This document shows positions 33,251 through 43,028 of a stretch of DNA of 64,000 nucleotides, one piece after another. The stretch comes from Telmatactis stephensoni. Taxonomy: Eukaryota > Cnidaria > Anthozoa > Actiniaria > Isophelliidae. Location of the stretch: contig JALIZF010001690.1 of assembly GCA_029948255.1 (NCBI GenBank), positions 124,001 to 188,000 of the forward strand, given 5' to 3'. The translations under genes and the position numbers were made by a program. The first letter of the stretch is position 1. Every line of letters starts with the position of its first letter. Under the pieces are notes generated by a model. That model saw nothing but the letters and a program-made list of their open reading frames with translations, did not search any database and was not told the DNA's origin.

Positions 33251-34579
33251 TCAGGCCGTCGGAGTGGAAGAATCAGTAGTATTCACCAGGTTCGTACTGT
33301 TGTCAGGTTCTCCGCAATCAGGACAGAGGTCCTCCATAGGAATGTCTTCTTCAGGGATGGAAGGAAGTGGTCTGGTAATGGCAATCTGTTTGTTTGTTTT
33401 TGGTTGTACTTGGACATAGTGAACTAGGTTGAGGTCTGGCTGGTTATGGCGGCGGCGATGGTGGTAACAGCATAGAATAATGAATATCAGCATATTAAGT
33501 GTGGAAAGACTCAACGCGATGGATGCGATGATAAGGGCTGCTGGAGTAACTGTGACTTCGTGAAGGTTTTTGACATCCTTGCGGATAGTTTGTAGTTTCT
33601 CGGCGAGATCGCCATCAATTCTGTGGAAGGTCTTGTCTAAAGCGTGAAGAACTGTTTGGTTGAATTTCAGAGGTGGAGGAATCGCAAGAGATTCGTAATG
33701 GAGGTTGAGACTGTGGTTGTCAGCATTAGAAGGTATCCAGGGGACATATTTGATGGTCTTGCGGCGGAATATGGGTAGACTGATAGTTAAGTGGTGAGGA
33801 CAGGTGCCAAAGCCAGTGGATAAGTGGTCAGAAGTGTGGTTACATGGAATGTGGTATACAGCGAGAGGAGACATTTTGAAAGGCTGATTGTTCACTTGGA
33901 TAGTCTGTGTTTGAGTAGATAAGAAGTAACGCCCTCCAAGGTGGTATAAAGGATCAGTGGGTGGACAAGCGGCTAATGAATGTGAACGCGGAAAGGCCAC
34001 AGCAGACCCAGGAGACCACGGTAGTCCAAGCCAGGAGACATCTTGAGAGCGTCGAGTTACAGAATTGGGACAAACCAAAGTGCCGTGCTGGTTAAAACAC
34101 TTGCCGAGCGCATCAGACTTTAGCACTACTTTAGAGTTAGTACAAGACACAAGAACAAGATTGTTACGGGTTAGAGGACCAGAGTAGCAACGATAATTAG
34201 CTTGATAAGAAAGGGGAATCAGATATTCAATAGTGCAGAAAGCAGTTTTAGAGGTTATACGTGGCAAGGTTAGTAGAGTATGAAGCGAAATATACCTATC
34301 CCTGTGTTCGTACTGAGTCAAAGGATTCATTAAGATTGGAAATCCGTCTGCCAAAGCCTTGGCTGTGAACCTAAATTCTCTTTGTTTTTGTAACTGAAGA
34401 GTTAAAGCTGAAGACAATGATTCAGGTAAATCATTGTATCCTACTAATTCTTTGCCTTGAATTCGATTAAACTGATTAAGTATATCATGAATTTCTGAAA
34501 AACGCAATAAGGAATTAAATGTCTTGGAGGTCTCGAAAGAAAATTTGGATGTAAAATCTAAAGAGAGTCGTAATGGCAC
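33251..34579 (-). CDS. envelope-like protein, C-terminal part
   Basis: 442-residue frame in the env position of the Gypsy element. It has many Cys residues, several N-glycosylation sites (such as NHTS), and a hydrophobic membrane segment near residues 350-375 (ALIIASIALSLSTLNMLIF) followed by a basic, Cys-containing cytoplasmic start (CCYHHRRRH) and an acidic Pro-rich tail. It overlaps the preceding frame by 22 bp in another frame, so the envelope-like gene is split by a frame change near 34.57 kb. This resembles envelope genes of errantivirus-like elements; the exact family is unknown. Confidence 0.65.
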   Translation of the reverse strand: MPLRLSLDFTSKFSFETSKTFNSLLRFSEIHDILNQFNRIQGKELVGYNDLPESLSSALTLQLQKQREFRFTAKALADGFPILMNPLTQYEHRDRYISLHTLLTLPRITSKTAFCTIEYLIPLSYQANYRCYSGPLTRNNLVLVSCTNSKVVLKSDALGKCFNQHGTLVCPNSVTRRSQDVSWLGLPWSPGSAVAFPRSHSLAACPPTDPLYHLGGRYFLSTQTQTIQVNNQPFKMSPLAVYHIPCNHTSDHLSTGFGTCPHHLTISLPIFRRKTIKYVPWIPSNADNHSLNLHYESLAIPPPLKFNQTVLHALDKTFHRIDGDLAEKLQTIRKDVKNLHEVTVTPAALIIASIALSLSTLNMLIFIILCCYHHRRRHNQPDLNLVHYVQVQPKTNKQIAITRPLPSIPEEDIPMEDLCPDCGEPDNSTNLVNTTDSSTPTA

Positions 34580-35379
34580 TTTTCCGTTTTACCAAATTTA
34601 TTGATTTGTTTCCTCCAAGAGGCAAGTGTGCTGTCAATAACAGAAATAGAATTTGCGAGAGTGTTAATCCGCGACGTAAGCTGATCAGTAATCTTAAGAA
34701 GCTGGACGGTTTTTCCATTAACAGTGGTAATCAATGTTCGTTCGTCTTCTAAAGCATTCGTAAGATCAATAAGCGTGCGTTTCAGACCAACTAATTTGTC
34801 CGAGTTACACGAACCACCAAAGGAAGTATAGATTTTCCTAATTAAACCGAGCATTCCACTATGACATGCCCATGCGCTACGTTTAGCACGCGACAATCGC
34901 TTAAGCCAAGTCTTTTCTTCCGGACTAATGTTTGTGCACTTAACAATAGCCCATTGTTTACAACTACGAAGCGACGGTCGGTAGGTGCGTGGACAAATCA
35001 TTGTAGAAGAAAGCTTAGTTTCAAATTCAAAAGATGTTCTAAGGTAATTATCGCATTCTAATAAATGAGTAAAACCTGGAAGGGATAAAAGACGACGAAT
35101 ATCTGTGTGAGCTTGCCTTACTGAGGATAAAACCATGTTCATAAAATTTTGTTGTTCTGGAGAACATCGGACTTTAACTGTTGGTATTCTTCCGAAAGGA
35201 GTAGTTTTAAGTTTTAAATTGAGATTCAAAATATGTGTATCAGAGTAGAAAATCAAAGGTCTGGAGTTATGAGCAATCATAAGAGATGAAGGATAGAAGG
35301 TAACAGTTTTGCCGGTATTGTCAAATTCGTTAGCAGCTATTAGCAAGCAGAGGTTAAGTAGCAAAAGTAGGTGGGACAT
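34558..35379 (-). CDS. envelope-like protein, N-terminal part
   Basis: 273-residue frame opening with a signal peptide (MSHLLLLLNLCLLIAA). A furin-like RAKR near residue 190 is followed by a Gly-containing stretch that could be a fusion peptide, then heptad-like Leu/Ile spacing. This is the usual plan of a cleaved retroviral-type envelope. It stops at 34558, where the next frame continues. Confidence 0.65.
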   Translation of the reverse strand: MSHLLLLLNLCLLIAANEFDNTGKTVTFYPSSLMIAHNSRPLIFYSDTHILNLNLKLKTTPFGRIPTVKVRCSPEQQNFMNMVLSSVRQAHTDIRRLLSLPGFTHLLECDNYLRTSFEFETKLSSTMICPRTYRPSLRSCKQWAIVKCTNISPEEKTWLKRLSRAKRSAWACHSGMLGLIRKIYTSFGGSCNSDKLVGLKRTLIDLTNALEDERTLITTVNGKTVQLLKITDQLTSRINTLANSISVIDSTLASWRKQINKFGKTEKCHYDSL

Positions 35380-35712
35380 GGCTCTGTAAAAATAGACCGA
35401 AATATGTCACGAGTGTGAGACAGTTGAAAAAAACGTCGAAAAATAAAATTTACATTTATGTAATTTAGGTCTTACAGTCGAGTCGATACAGTTGTGTCAT
35501 AGCATGGGCGGTGCGTTAGTTCATTCGATCACTCCGTCATTCTCTTCTGCTCACCCTCTCTCTCTCCGTTTTTTTTTTTTTTTTTTTTTTTTGTGCAAGG
35601 TGCGAAAACTTAACTCACTTCTCACCATACGGTCTCTCTGTCAAGTAAAGCGAACAACATACAGTGCAGATTGTGACAAACACTTACAAACATAAAACAG
35701 GTTACGCAAGTT
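35380..35712. other. Gypsy spacer with long T tract
   Basis: Holds 25 consecutive T at about 35571-35592 (a purine tract on the element's coding strand), possibly a second plus-strand primer, and leader sequence for the env-like frame. Confidence 0.4.
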
Positions 35713-35931
35713 TTAAAAATATGGCCCCTCGATGGTTACTCCATCAAGGTGCCATATGGCATCTTGGAATTCCCAGTAGTGTTCGACCCTACTGGGAAGC
35801 CAATTAACTAGAATGGTAAATGGGGCAGTGGACGGTGGCGGAGGTGGCGTTACTACATGGCCAGCGTAGCGAGGCTGATGCTCTTGGCGGCAGTAAGGGC
35901 AGGAAAATTGTTTATGGTTAATGTAATGCAT
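35713..35931 (-). CDS. small accessory frame of the Gypsy
   Basis: 72 residues with FSCPYCRQEH and a Pro run. The two-Cys motif suggests a metal-binding remnant, but only one pair is present. Just upstream a hairpin GGGCAGCTC/GAGCTGTCC lies at 35968-35991. Confidence 0.3.
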   Translation of the reverse strand: MHYINHKQFSCPYCRQEHQPRYAGHVVTPPPPPSTAPFTILVNWLPSRVEHYWEFQDAIWHLDGVTIEGPYF

Positions 35932-36090
35932 TAGGAGGCAAAAAGGATGAATTAGTCGGTGACAGCAGGGCAGCTCTTTTGGGAGCTGTCCTTTGTGCGT
36001 CGAATGAATTTGGAGGCAAAAAAAGACAGTGCATGTTGAGGCTGAGGAAGAAAAACAAGCATACCAACTGAGAAAAGGAACGATGAAAAC

Positions 36091-36741
36091 TTAAGTCCGA
36101 TTTAAAGGGACTGGAACGGCTAGGTGCGCATATTCAATCGCACTAAATTTTAGTAAGAGGAGTTCGTGCTGAAACTCAGTACACAAATAACTCTTGGCTA
36201 AACCGACGTAACCGTTCTCGTATAAAACATGGACGATGAGATATTTCTTATAGTCATATCCGTTAGGGAAAGCATCAAGATCAGGCAGCTGTGAAGCTAA
36301 CCATGATTCAGCTATTCCTAAGTAGGCGCATATTCGAATTATGGCCAACTGATCTTCTTCCATTACATAATGCGGTGTTCTATTGTTAAGTAAATCAATA
36401 AAACATCGTATAGAAAATCGGCTAAAAATGGCTGGTAATGTTATGAGACCAGAAATAATGGGGTCAAACCGGAGTTTGTCAGAGCGTATTCCACGTTTCC
36501 ATGCTAACAGCGAACGATAATACTGACTGATTTTAAACAGTTGGTGATGTGGAACTGGCAGGAAAATATTATACGCGGGCGCTAATATATAAGCACTACC
36601 AAAATCTACATATAGGCTATCCAGTGGTGTATCATTGCAAAAGGAAAAATCTTGATCATGGACGGTGAAATCTGTATAGAATTGAACATCAGGTTTATCA
36701 GAGGAAAAGTTGTGCTGATTAGTGTGGTTGGTTGGTAGCAT
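36091..36741 (-). CDS. Gypsy accessory protein of unknown function
   Basis: 216-residue open frame between pol and env. Mostly helical and Leu/Tyr-rich (FNGYDYKKYL-like and HELLLLKFSAIEYAHLAV segments) without known motifs or signal peptide. Its conservation as an intact frame suggests a real product. Confidence 0.45.
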   Translation of the reverse strand: MLPTNHTNQHNFSSDKPDVQFYTDFTVHDQDFSFCNDTPLDSLYVDFGSAYILAPAYNIFLPVPHHQLFKISQYYRSLLAWKRGIRSDKLRFDPIISGLITLPAIFSRFSIRCFIDLLNNRTPHYVMEEDQLAIIRICAYLGIAESWLASQLPDLDAFPNGYDYKKYLIVHVLYENGYVGLAKSYLCTEFQHELLLLKFSAIEYAHLAVPVPLNRT

Positions 36742-36824
36742 GTTAGTATCCTAAAATAAACAATGTAAACAAAGGAAAAAAAACGAGATAAATTTATGCG
36801 CATAAGTCACATTCACCACGAGGC

Positions 36825-39800
36825 CTATTGTTCTAGATGTTGTTGAGAACGATTAAAGGCGTCTATTAAAGAATCGTCAATAATGTTGCTAGCTGGTTCC
36901 CAAGTAGCTTCGCTCTCAGGGCAATTAGCCCATTTTACCAGGTATTGCCAACGTGACCGCCGTTTCCGTTTTCTCAACAATTTTTCCGCTTGAAAAATAG
37001 GCTCCGTTTCATGTAATCGAATTGGATCGCTATTTGCTGAGTCTGTTTGTTCAGCTATGTCATTATGTTCAGATGGCAAATGAGTTGGTGAGTCTAATGG
37101 TATAGGCTGATTGGCAGGATTAACATCTGAATTTGGATCCGGTGGTGATTCAAAACTACCTTCTGGAAATTCGTCTTCACACAGACAAGGTTCATCATGA
37201 TCTTCTAAGTCAGCCGGTATATCTACAGGCCTATCACGAGGATCATGGAAAGGTTTAAGTCTATTAGCATGAATTACGGCCGCTACGCGCCGATTATCAT
37301 TACATGTGCGAAGTAAATAATGTGAAGGTCCGAGAACTGATGCAATTCTAAAAGGTCCATGCCACATAAATCTTAGTTTCTTAGAAAGTCCCACAGGTGT
37401 AACTGGGGTGTAAACCCAAACTTTGTGACCCTCTTGATACTTAGGAGGTGTCGCCGTTTTGTCATGAATATCTTTCATCTTTTGTTGAGCCAATTGGATA
37501 TTTGAACGCGCTACTTCATGCGCGACCTCGATATTCCTAACAATGCGGGCTCTATGTTCGTCTACTGATTTGGATAATTTTCGCGCAGGCAAAAGCGCCA
37601 CATCTAAAGGCAAGCGTGGTTCTCTACCATACAGAAGATAGAAAGGTGATTCTCCTGTAGCTATTGCAGTAGATGTTCTATAACCGAAAAGTATACTAGG
37701 AATGAAAACATCCCAGTCCTTCTGATTTTTACTAACATACATGGAGAGTGATTTAGCTAGAACTGAATTAAAACGCTCAACTAACCCGTTGCATGCGGGA
37801 TGATAACTCGAAGTTTGGACTTTCTTGCAGTCAAGGAGTCTACAAACTTCTTTCACTAAATTAGAAAGGAAATTAGTTCCTCTATCACTTAATAAGACTC
37901 TTGGACAACCATGACGCGCAACTATTTCATCTAGGAAGACTCGTGCTATGGTTGGAGCATCAATCGTCTTTAATGGAAATGCCTCTGGCCAGCGAGTCAA
38001 GTAGTCAGTAATAACCAAGATATACCTATTGCCCGAATGACAAACAGGAAATGGTCCTAAACAGTCGATCGCTACTCGGCTAAAGGCATCCTCAACATAG
38101 AGCGGGAGGACAGGCGCATGTGGCCACGGTCGTGGATTTAATTTCATCGAACACTCCGTGCATGTCCTTACCCATGCCTCACAATCTCTATACATATTTT
38201 TCCAATAATATCTTGCCCTAATCTTATCATACGTTTTCTGTAAACCTAGATGTCCCGCCAGCGGGATGTCATGACATTGTACTAGGATTTCATGTTTTAA
38301 ACTTTGTGGTACCACTAATCTCGGCAAGTTTTCCTTTTTCGCGCGCTCATTTTTATACGGGATGTAAAATAACAATCCCTCTTCACTAATGAAGTAATTT
38401 TCTTCGTCTAAAAGTATAGTTCTAGCTTTTTTATCATTCTCCGGCAATGTACCGTCTATTAGATATTGTATTAGGTCATTCAAATCAGGATCTCTGTGTT
38501 GACATTCAATGACGCGGTTGAGTGTTACCGTAGGAAAATCTACTACATCTAAATCTGCATACGTTCTACGAGACAAGGCATCGGCATTACCGTTCTTATT
38601 GCCTTGTCGATAAACGATATCAAAATCATACTGTTGAAGGAGCAAAGTCCACCTCGCCAATCTACCGGTAGGATTTTTAACCGTAAACAAATATTTTAGC
38701 GCGCTGTGGTCGGTAAACACTGTGAACTTACGACCATGTAAATAAGGCTGAAATTTCTTAATTCCGGAAATAAGCGCAAGACCTTCTTTTTCAGTAACAG
38801 AATAATTCTTTTCTGCAGGAGTTAAATTCCTACCCGCATAAGCGATAACTCTTTCTTTTCCGCCTTGCTTTTGAGATAGCACGTATCCAACAGCAAAATC
38901 GCTAGCGTCTGTATACAACACAAAAGGTTGTGTAAAATCTGGATATGCTAATATCGGGCTCTCACAAAGGGCCGTTTTTAGTTTGTCAAAAGCGATTTGA
39001 CATTGTTCTGTCCAGGAAAATCGCGTGTCTTTGCTTAACAGCGTGTTTAAAGGCGCAGCTATCTTAGCAAAGTCTTTTACAAAACGCCGATAGTAGTTTG
39101 CTAATCCTAGGAATCCCCTAACTTCCTTAGCAGATTCGGGAATAGGAAATTCTTTGACTGCGGAAATTTTCTCAGGGTTAGGCGAGATGCCGTCGCCAGT
39201 TATAATATGACCAAGGAATTTTACACTTTTGGCGGCAAAGTCACACTTGGATGGCTTAAGTCGTAAATTGGCTGTTCTCAAGCGTGAAAACACCTCTCGT
39301 AAGTCTGCTAAGTGTTCCGTGAAATCCCTGGAGAATATTATAATATCGTCGATATAGCAAAGCGCGATTTTGTAATTTAAACCTCTTAGAACACTTTCCA
39401 TGAGTCTCTGGAAACTAGACGGGGCATTCGTCAGTCCAAATGGGAGAACATTCCATTCATACAAACCCCCATAAGTGGTAAACGCTGTTTTCTCTTTGGA
39501 TTCTTCATCAAGTTCAATTTGCCAAAATCCACTAAGAAGGTCTAAAGTAGTAAACCATCTGGACCCTCCCAGACAATCAATAGAGTCATCAATCCGTGGT
39601 AAAGGAAAAGAATCTTTCTTAGTCACAGCGTTTAGTTTCCTATAATCTACACAGAACCTAGTTTCTCCTGAATTTCCTTTCGGTACTAGCACAACAGGGC
39701 TACTCCAAGCGCTAATAGATTCACGTATTATATCGCGGTCAAGCATATCGTTTACATGCTTTTCAATTAGCTCTCTTTGTTTTTCCGAAACCCGATAGGG

Positions 39801-41195
39801 TCTTTGTTTAATCGCAGGCCCTTCGGTTTCTACACGGTGTTTAACAAGACCTGTTTTCCCTAATTCATAATTAGAAAAGGCGAAAATATCTCGAAATTCA
39901 GAAAGGAGAGATCTTAATTGTTGCTTTTGTGCGTTCGTAAGGTCTGCATTAGAAAGGTCTACATAATCACTTGGGTTTTGACTTTTGTTCGACTCGGTCT
40001 TAATGGCTGAAATCAAATCTTGATTATCTATTGCTTTGATCTCGTCTTTATCTAAGGGAGTAAAACGACCTACTACTGTATTTTCATAGAGTGTTATAGG
40101 CATAGTAGTTGGATTTAGCAATCTCACAGGCACGCTTAAGTCATCCTGAAGCTTAACTAAAGTTGATGCTGCACAGACATGGTAACGTTGTGAAAGCGTT
40201 CGATTTGGTTCTATTAACCCTACTATTCCTGGATCAAATCCAAACCTTAGGCTAGCAGGTAGTAATGTCTCAGTCCTAGGTGGCAATTCTACTTTATCCC
40301 GAAGATGCACTGTGTATACTAAGTCGCCTTCCTTAACATTCTCATTAGAGTCTTTACATCCTTTCAACTGAAAAACGTGATTCTTAAAATCAATGGTTGC
40401 TTCATATTTCGTTAAGAAATCTCTTCCCAGGATTACATCATACGTAATATCTTTTGCTACCAATACTTTGAAAGGGTATTCCTGATCTTTAATGGTGATC
40501 GGAACATAGACTTCTCCTAGAACTTCAATACCTTGACCGTTAGCGGCACGAAGGGAAGGACTAGAATCCCCTATCTTAAATGCTTTCTTAAGTTTGGGTA
40601 ACTGCTTAAGTAACTTGGAATGTATTAGGGACAAAGTAGCGCCAGTGTCTACCAAAAATGAAAATTGATGCTCATATATTGTTCCTAGAATAGCCAAACT
40701 CGTAGATCCATCAATAAATTTAACAGGGCAAATTTCTTCTAAGTCATAAGTGTTACGCTGAGGTACTTTGTCAGATGTCAGACTTACATCTAACTGCGAG
40801 ATAGGCAACCCTAAAAGCTCTCCTAACTCGAAAATAACCTGATGTATTATCTGATTAAATTTGTGATTGAAATTGTGTATAAACTTAAAAATACCTAAGG
40901 TCTTAGTGGAATCGTGGAAACGCATAAGACAAATCCGCACCAAACCATAAATAACTATTAACACCATAATGATCTGCGTAAAGTAGAGAAAAGGGCATAC
41001 CTGTTCGTGGACTGAACGGTGCTGTGTTGCTATATCTGGTTGAGATGCGCAAATAGAAGGGACAGAATAATGTTTCCTAGACCTTATATAGGTGTGGTGT
41101 GGCTTGGCGGCATTACTATGATCTGATAAACCTGGTGCGGCGCGTGGTCGCACCGGGCCTTTGTAGGTTAAAATAAATATTGGCATCATCACCAC
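36825..41195 (-). CDS. Gypsy pol polyprotein
   Basis: 1,456-residue intact frame. Aspartic protease with DTGA near residue 182; reverse transcriptase with YIDD near residue 615; RNase H (LYTDASDFAVGYVL) next. Then an H2C2 zinc-binding region (PLAGHLGLQKTY, CTECS) and an integrase core with Asp in VAIDCLGPF, LSDRGTNFLS and Glu in GLVERFN. A C-terminal chromodomain (YLVKWANCPESEATWEP) lies near residues 1405-1445, marking it as a chromovirus-type integrase, an unusual partner for an env-like gene. Confidence 0.95.
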   Translation of the reverse strand: MVMMPIFILTYKGPVRPRAAPGLSDHSNAAKPHHTYIRSRKHYSVPSICASQPDIATQHRSVHEQVCPFLYFTQIIMVLIVIYGLVRICLMRFHDSTKTLGIFKFIHNFNHKFNQIIHQVIFELGELLGLPISQLDVSLTSDKVPQRNTYDLEEICPVKFIDGSTSLAILGTIYEHQFSFLVDTGATLSLIHSKLLKQLPKLKKAFKIGDSSPSLRAANGQGIEVLGEVYVPITIKDQEYPFKVLVAKDITYDVILGRDFLTKYEATIDFKNHVFQLKGCKDSNENVKEGDLVYTVHLRDKVELPPRTETLLPASLRFGFDPGIVGLIEPNRTLSQRYHVCAASTLVKLQDDLSVPVRLLNPTTMPITLYENTVVGRFTPLDKDEIKAIDNQDLISAIKTESNKSQNPSDYVDLSNADLTNAQKQQLRSLLSEFRDIFAFSNYELGKTGLVKHRVETEGPAIKQRPYRVSEKQRELIEKHVNDMLDRDIIRESISAWSSPVVLVPKGNSGETRFCVDYRKLNAVTKKDSFPLPRIDDSIDCLGGSRWFTTLDLLSGFWQIELDEESKEKTAFTTYGGLYEWNVLPFGLTNAPSSFQRLMESVLRGLNYKIALCYIDDIIIFSRDFTEHLADLREVFSRLRTANLRLKPSKCDFAAKSVKFLGHIITGDGISPNPEKISAVKEFPIPESAKEVRGFLGLANYYRRFVKDFAKIAAPLNTLLSKDTRFSWTEQCQIAFDKLKTALCESPILAYPDFTQPFVLYTDASDFAVGYVLSQKQGGKERVIAYAGRNLTPAEKNYSVTEKEGLALISGIKKFQPYLHGRKFTVFTDHSALKYLFTVKNPTGRLARWTLLLQQYDFDIVYRQGNKNGNADALSRRTYADLDVVDFPTVTLNRVIECQHRDPDLNDLIQYLIDGTLPENDKKARTILLDEENYFISEEGLLFYIPYKNERAKKENLPRLVVPQSLKHEILVQCHDIPLAGHLGLQKTYDKIRARYYWKNMYRDCEAWVRTCTECSMKLNPRPWPHAPVLPLYVEDAFSRVAIDCLGPFPVCHSGNRYILVITDYLTRWPEAFPLKTIDAPTIARVFLDEIVARHGCPRVLLSDRGTNFLSNLVKEVCRLLDCKKVQTSSYHPACNGLVERFNSVLAKSLSMYVSKNQKDWDVFIPSILFGYRTSTAIATGESPFYLLYGREPRLPLDVALLPARKLSKSVDEHRARIVRNIEVAHEVARSNIQLAQQKMKDIHDKTATPPKYQEGHKVWVYTPVTPVGLSKKLRFMWHGPFRIASVLGPSHYLLRTCNDNRRVAAVIHANRLKPFHDPRDRPVDIPADLEDHDEPCLCEDEFPEGSFESPPDPNSDVNPANQPIPLDSPTHLPSEHNDIAEQTDSANSDPIRLHETEPIFQAEKLLRKRKRRSRWQYLVKWANCPESEATWEPASNIIDDSLIDAFNRSQQHLEQ

Positions 41196-41493
41196 TAGGG
41201 CTATTCATACACGCTGGGGGTGCATTGTATTCATGTCCCAGTGAATGACTAACCGATTTGTTAGCAGCTTGACAAACAACGACTTCAGGTGTAAACTTTT
41301 CATTAATTTTCTTATTCCTCCGTCCTTCGGAAGAAAGTTTAGTACTGCCGATTTGATTAAACTTCTTGCTTCTACGTACGGCACCTTTTTGGGTTATCAA
41401 ATTCAATTTACTCTTTTGCTCTTTAATCACAGATTCTGGTTGTGAATCATTTACAACTGAAGTCACCGAAATTTCCCTAGATTTATGACGCAA
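41116..41493 (-). CDS. Gypsy linker frame between gag and pol
   Basis: 125 residues, basic and Ser/Lys-rich, overlapping the start of pol in another frame and following the zinc-knuckle frame. Probably part of a gag-pol linker reached by frameshifting, or a degraded segment. Confidence 0.35.
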   Translation of the reverse strand: MRHKSREISVTSVVNDSQPESVIKEQKSKLNLITQKGAVRRSKKFNQIGSTKLSSEGRRNKKINEKFTPEVVVCQAANKSVSHSLGHEYNAPPACMNSPSGDDANIYFNLQRPGATTRRTRFIRS

Positions 41494-41522
41494 AGACTGT
41501 GTATTTCCTAAAATTGTATCAT

Positions 41523-41789
41523 TTAGTACCGCTGGGATTCGAGTCCCCCTTGTCGAATCCCTCGGGCGTTTCCCTGCTGGTAATTACCAGAAAACGAGTT
41601 TTGAGGTGTTCGAGGCTCAAATCTACGATTCGGTCTAAAAGGTCGAAACGTTTGATTGGTTTCACGTCTATTGTTCTGCTGTGGACAAACCCTAGAATAA
41701 TGGCCTACTTTCTTGCATTTATAACAAATAACAGTCCCATCAGTTGTCCTAGTCGCCCTACCAAAATCTCCTCTAGTATTAAAACGCAA
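41523..41789 (-). CDS. Gag zinc-knuckle segment
   Basis: 88 residues with the CCHC knuckle CYKCKKVGHYSRVC, followed by an Arg/Asn-rich tail. It continues gag after a frame change at about 41790-41800. Confidence 0.75.
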   Translation of the reverse strand: MRFNTRGDFGRATRTTDGTVICYKCKKVGHYSRVCPQQNNRRETNQTFRPFRPNRRFEPRTPQNSFSGNYQQGNARGIRQGGLESQRY

Positions 41790-41790
41790 A

Positions 41791-42765
41791 TTATTGTTGT
41801 CTCTCGGCCTTGGAGGAATTGTTCGCTCTCCTCACTTCGTTTCTTATCATGTCCCTAACCTGATCAGCTGTTAGGGGATCATTAGCCTTAGGCGAAGGTC
41901 TTTGTTGGTCAAAAGCCGCGACTTGGGCGGGATGTTGGGTTGACAGTTTTGAAACCGCTCCTAACATTTCATGTTTTAAATTCTGTATGTCTTGCAAAGT
42001 AACACTAGCAACTTGATCTGACTTAATAGTAGATCTTATTTTAGCAGATGAAACCGCTTCTTCCATAGTCTTAGGTTGGGATAGAATAACGTAATTCCTA
42101 ATCTCGGGAATCAGCCCCTGAATAAAGAAATGCAGTTGTTCTTTCTTTGGTATACCGAGACGCTGACACCTTTTAAGAATATCCGCGTTAAATTCAGCCA
42201 CACTCTCATTAGGCATTTGTTTCCTAGAATTTAATTGTTGTCTTAAAACCCAATCGTCACTTTTAGAAAGAAACCGTTCTTTAAAAAGGTCACACAATTC
42301 ATGGAAGGTAGAAAATTTCTTATCAAGAGTAAAGTACCAAGTTCTCGCTCCGTCAGTTAAACTTATCGGAAAGGCTGCAAGCCTTTGTTTTTCATCCCAA
42401 GCATAAAAATCAGAAAAAGAAATAAATTGTTCTAAAAATTCTAGTGCTTCTGATTCGTTTCCAGAAAAGACTGGGCTTCTGCCTAAAGCAGATGTTCCTT
42501 TCGGAGCCGCGCTCGCGGTTTTGGCGTTTTCTTTAAGAGTCGAATTTACTGATAAGAGCTCTTGCTGTGTTTTATTAGCTTGTTCTTTAAAAGTAGTCTG
42601 TAAATTTTCAAATGATTCTTTAAGAGTTTCTATGAGGTGTCCGGTAGAATCTCCTGTAGTTTTAGATGTTTCTGCCATTTTAACTGACTTTATCTTCTTA
42701 GTGTGAATAGGATTTGAACAAGGTTTCTTACTGGGAGCAAGACTAAGTCCTGATCTTAAATGCAC
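41791..42765 (-). CDS. Gypsy Gag
   Basis: 324 residues: an N-terminal basic segment, a coiled region, then the retrotransposon gag domain (ALEFLEQFISFSDFY, RTWYFTLDKKFSTFHEL, SRKQMPNESVAEF) and a Gln/Asn tail. Stops at 41791 just before the zinc-knuckle frame. Confidence 0.88.
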   Translation of the reverse strand: MHLRSGLSLAPSKKPCSNPIHTKKIKSVKMAETSKTTGDSTGHLIETLKESFENLQTTFKEQANKTQQELLSVNSTLKENAKTASAAPKGTSALGRSPVFSGNESEALEFLEQFISFSDFYAWDEKQRLAAFPISLTDGARTWYFTLDKKFSTFHELCDLFKERFLSKSDDWVLRQQLNSRKQMPNESVAEFNADILKRCQRLGIPKKEQLHFFIQGLIPEIRNYVILSQPKTMEEAVSSAKIRSTIKSDQVASVTLQDIQNLKHEMLGAVSKLSTQHPAQVAAFDQQRPSPKANDPLTADQVRDMIRNEVRRANNSSKAERQQ

Positions 42766-43008
42766 GGTGAAAACTAAACAAAGCCTTAGCTTACGTTAAA
42801 ATACAGATCAATTAATCTAATACCAAAGAAAATACAAAGGGGAATCGACCCTCTATGAACACAAGGACATGTAGAGTACAAGAGGTGGAAGAGAACAACA
42901 TAAAACCACAATAGAAAGAATAAACAAGGGATTAACGAATAAAAGATCTGACGCGCATTATCACAAGTGTTCCAAACGACAATGGCACATCGGCTTACCT
43001 TTCTGTAT

Positions 43009-43026
43009 ACCCGGGTTCCAACACCA
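43009..43026 (-). promoter_or_regulatory. primer-binding site
   Basis: TGGTGTTGGAACCCGGGT two bases after the 5' LTR: complementary to a tRNA 3' end (..CCAACACCA) including T-arm-like sequence. Confidence 0.75.
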
Positions 43027-43028
43027 AA

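Noticed and set aside
35968..35991. GGGCAGCTC/GAGCTGTCC hairpin as another histone-type end
   Set aside because: 9-bp stem, TTTTGG loop and wrong flanks; not the histone consensus.
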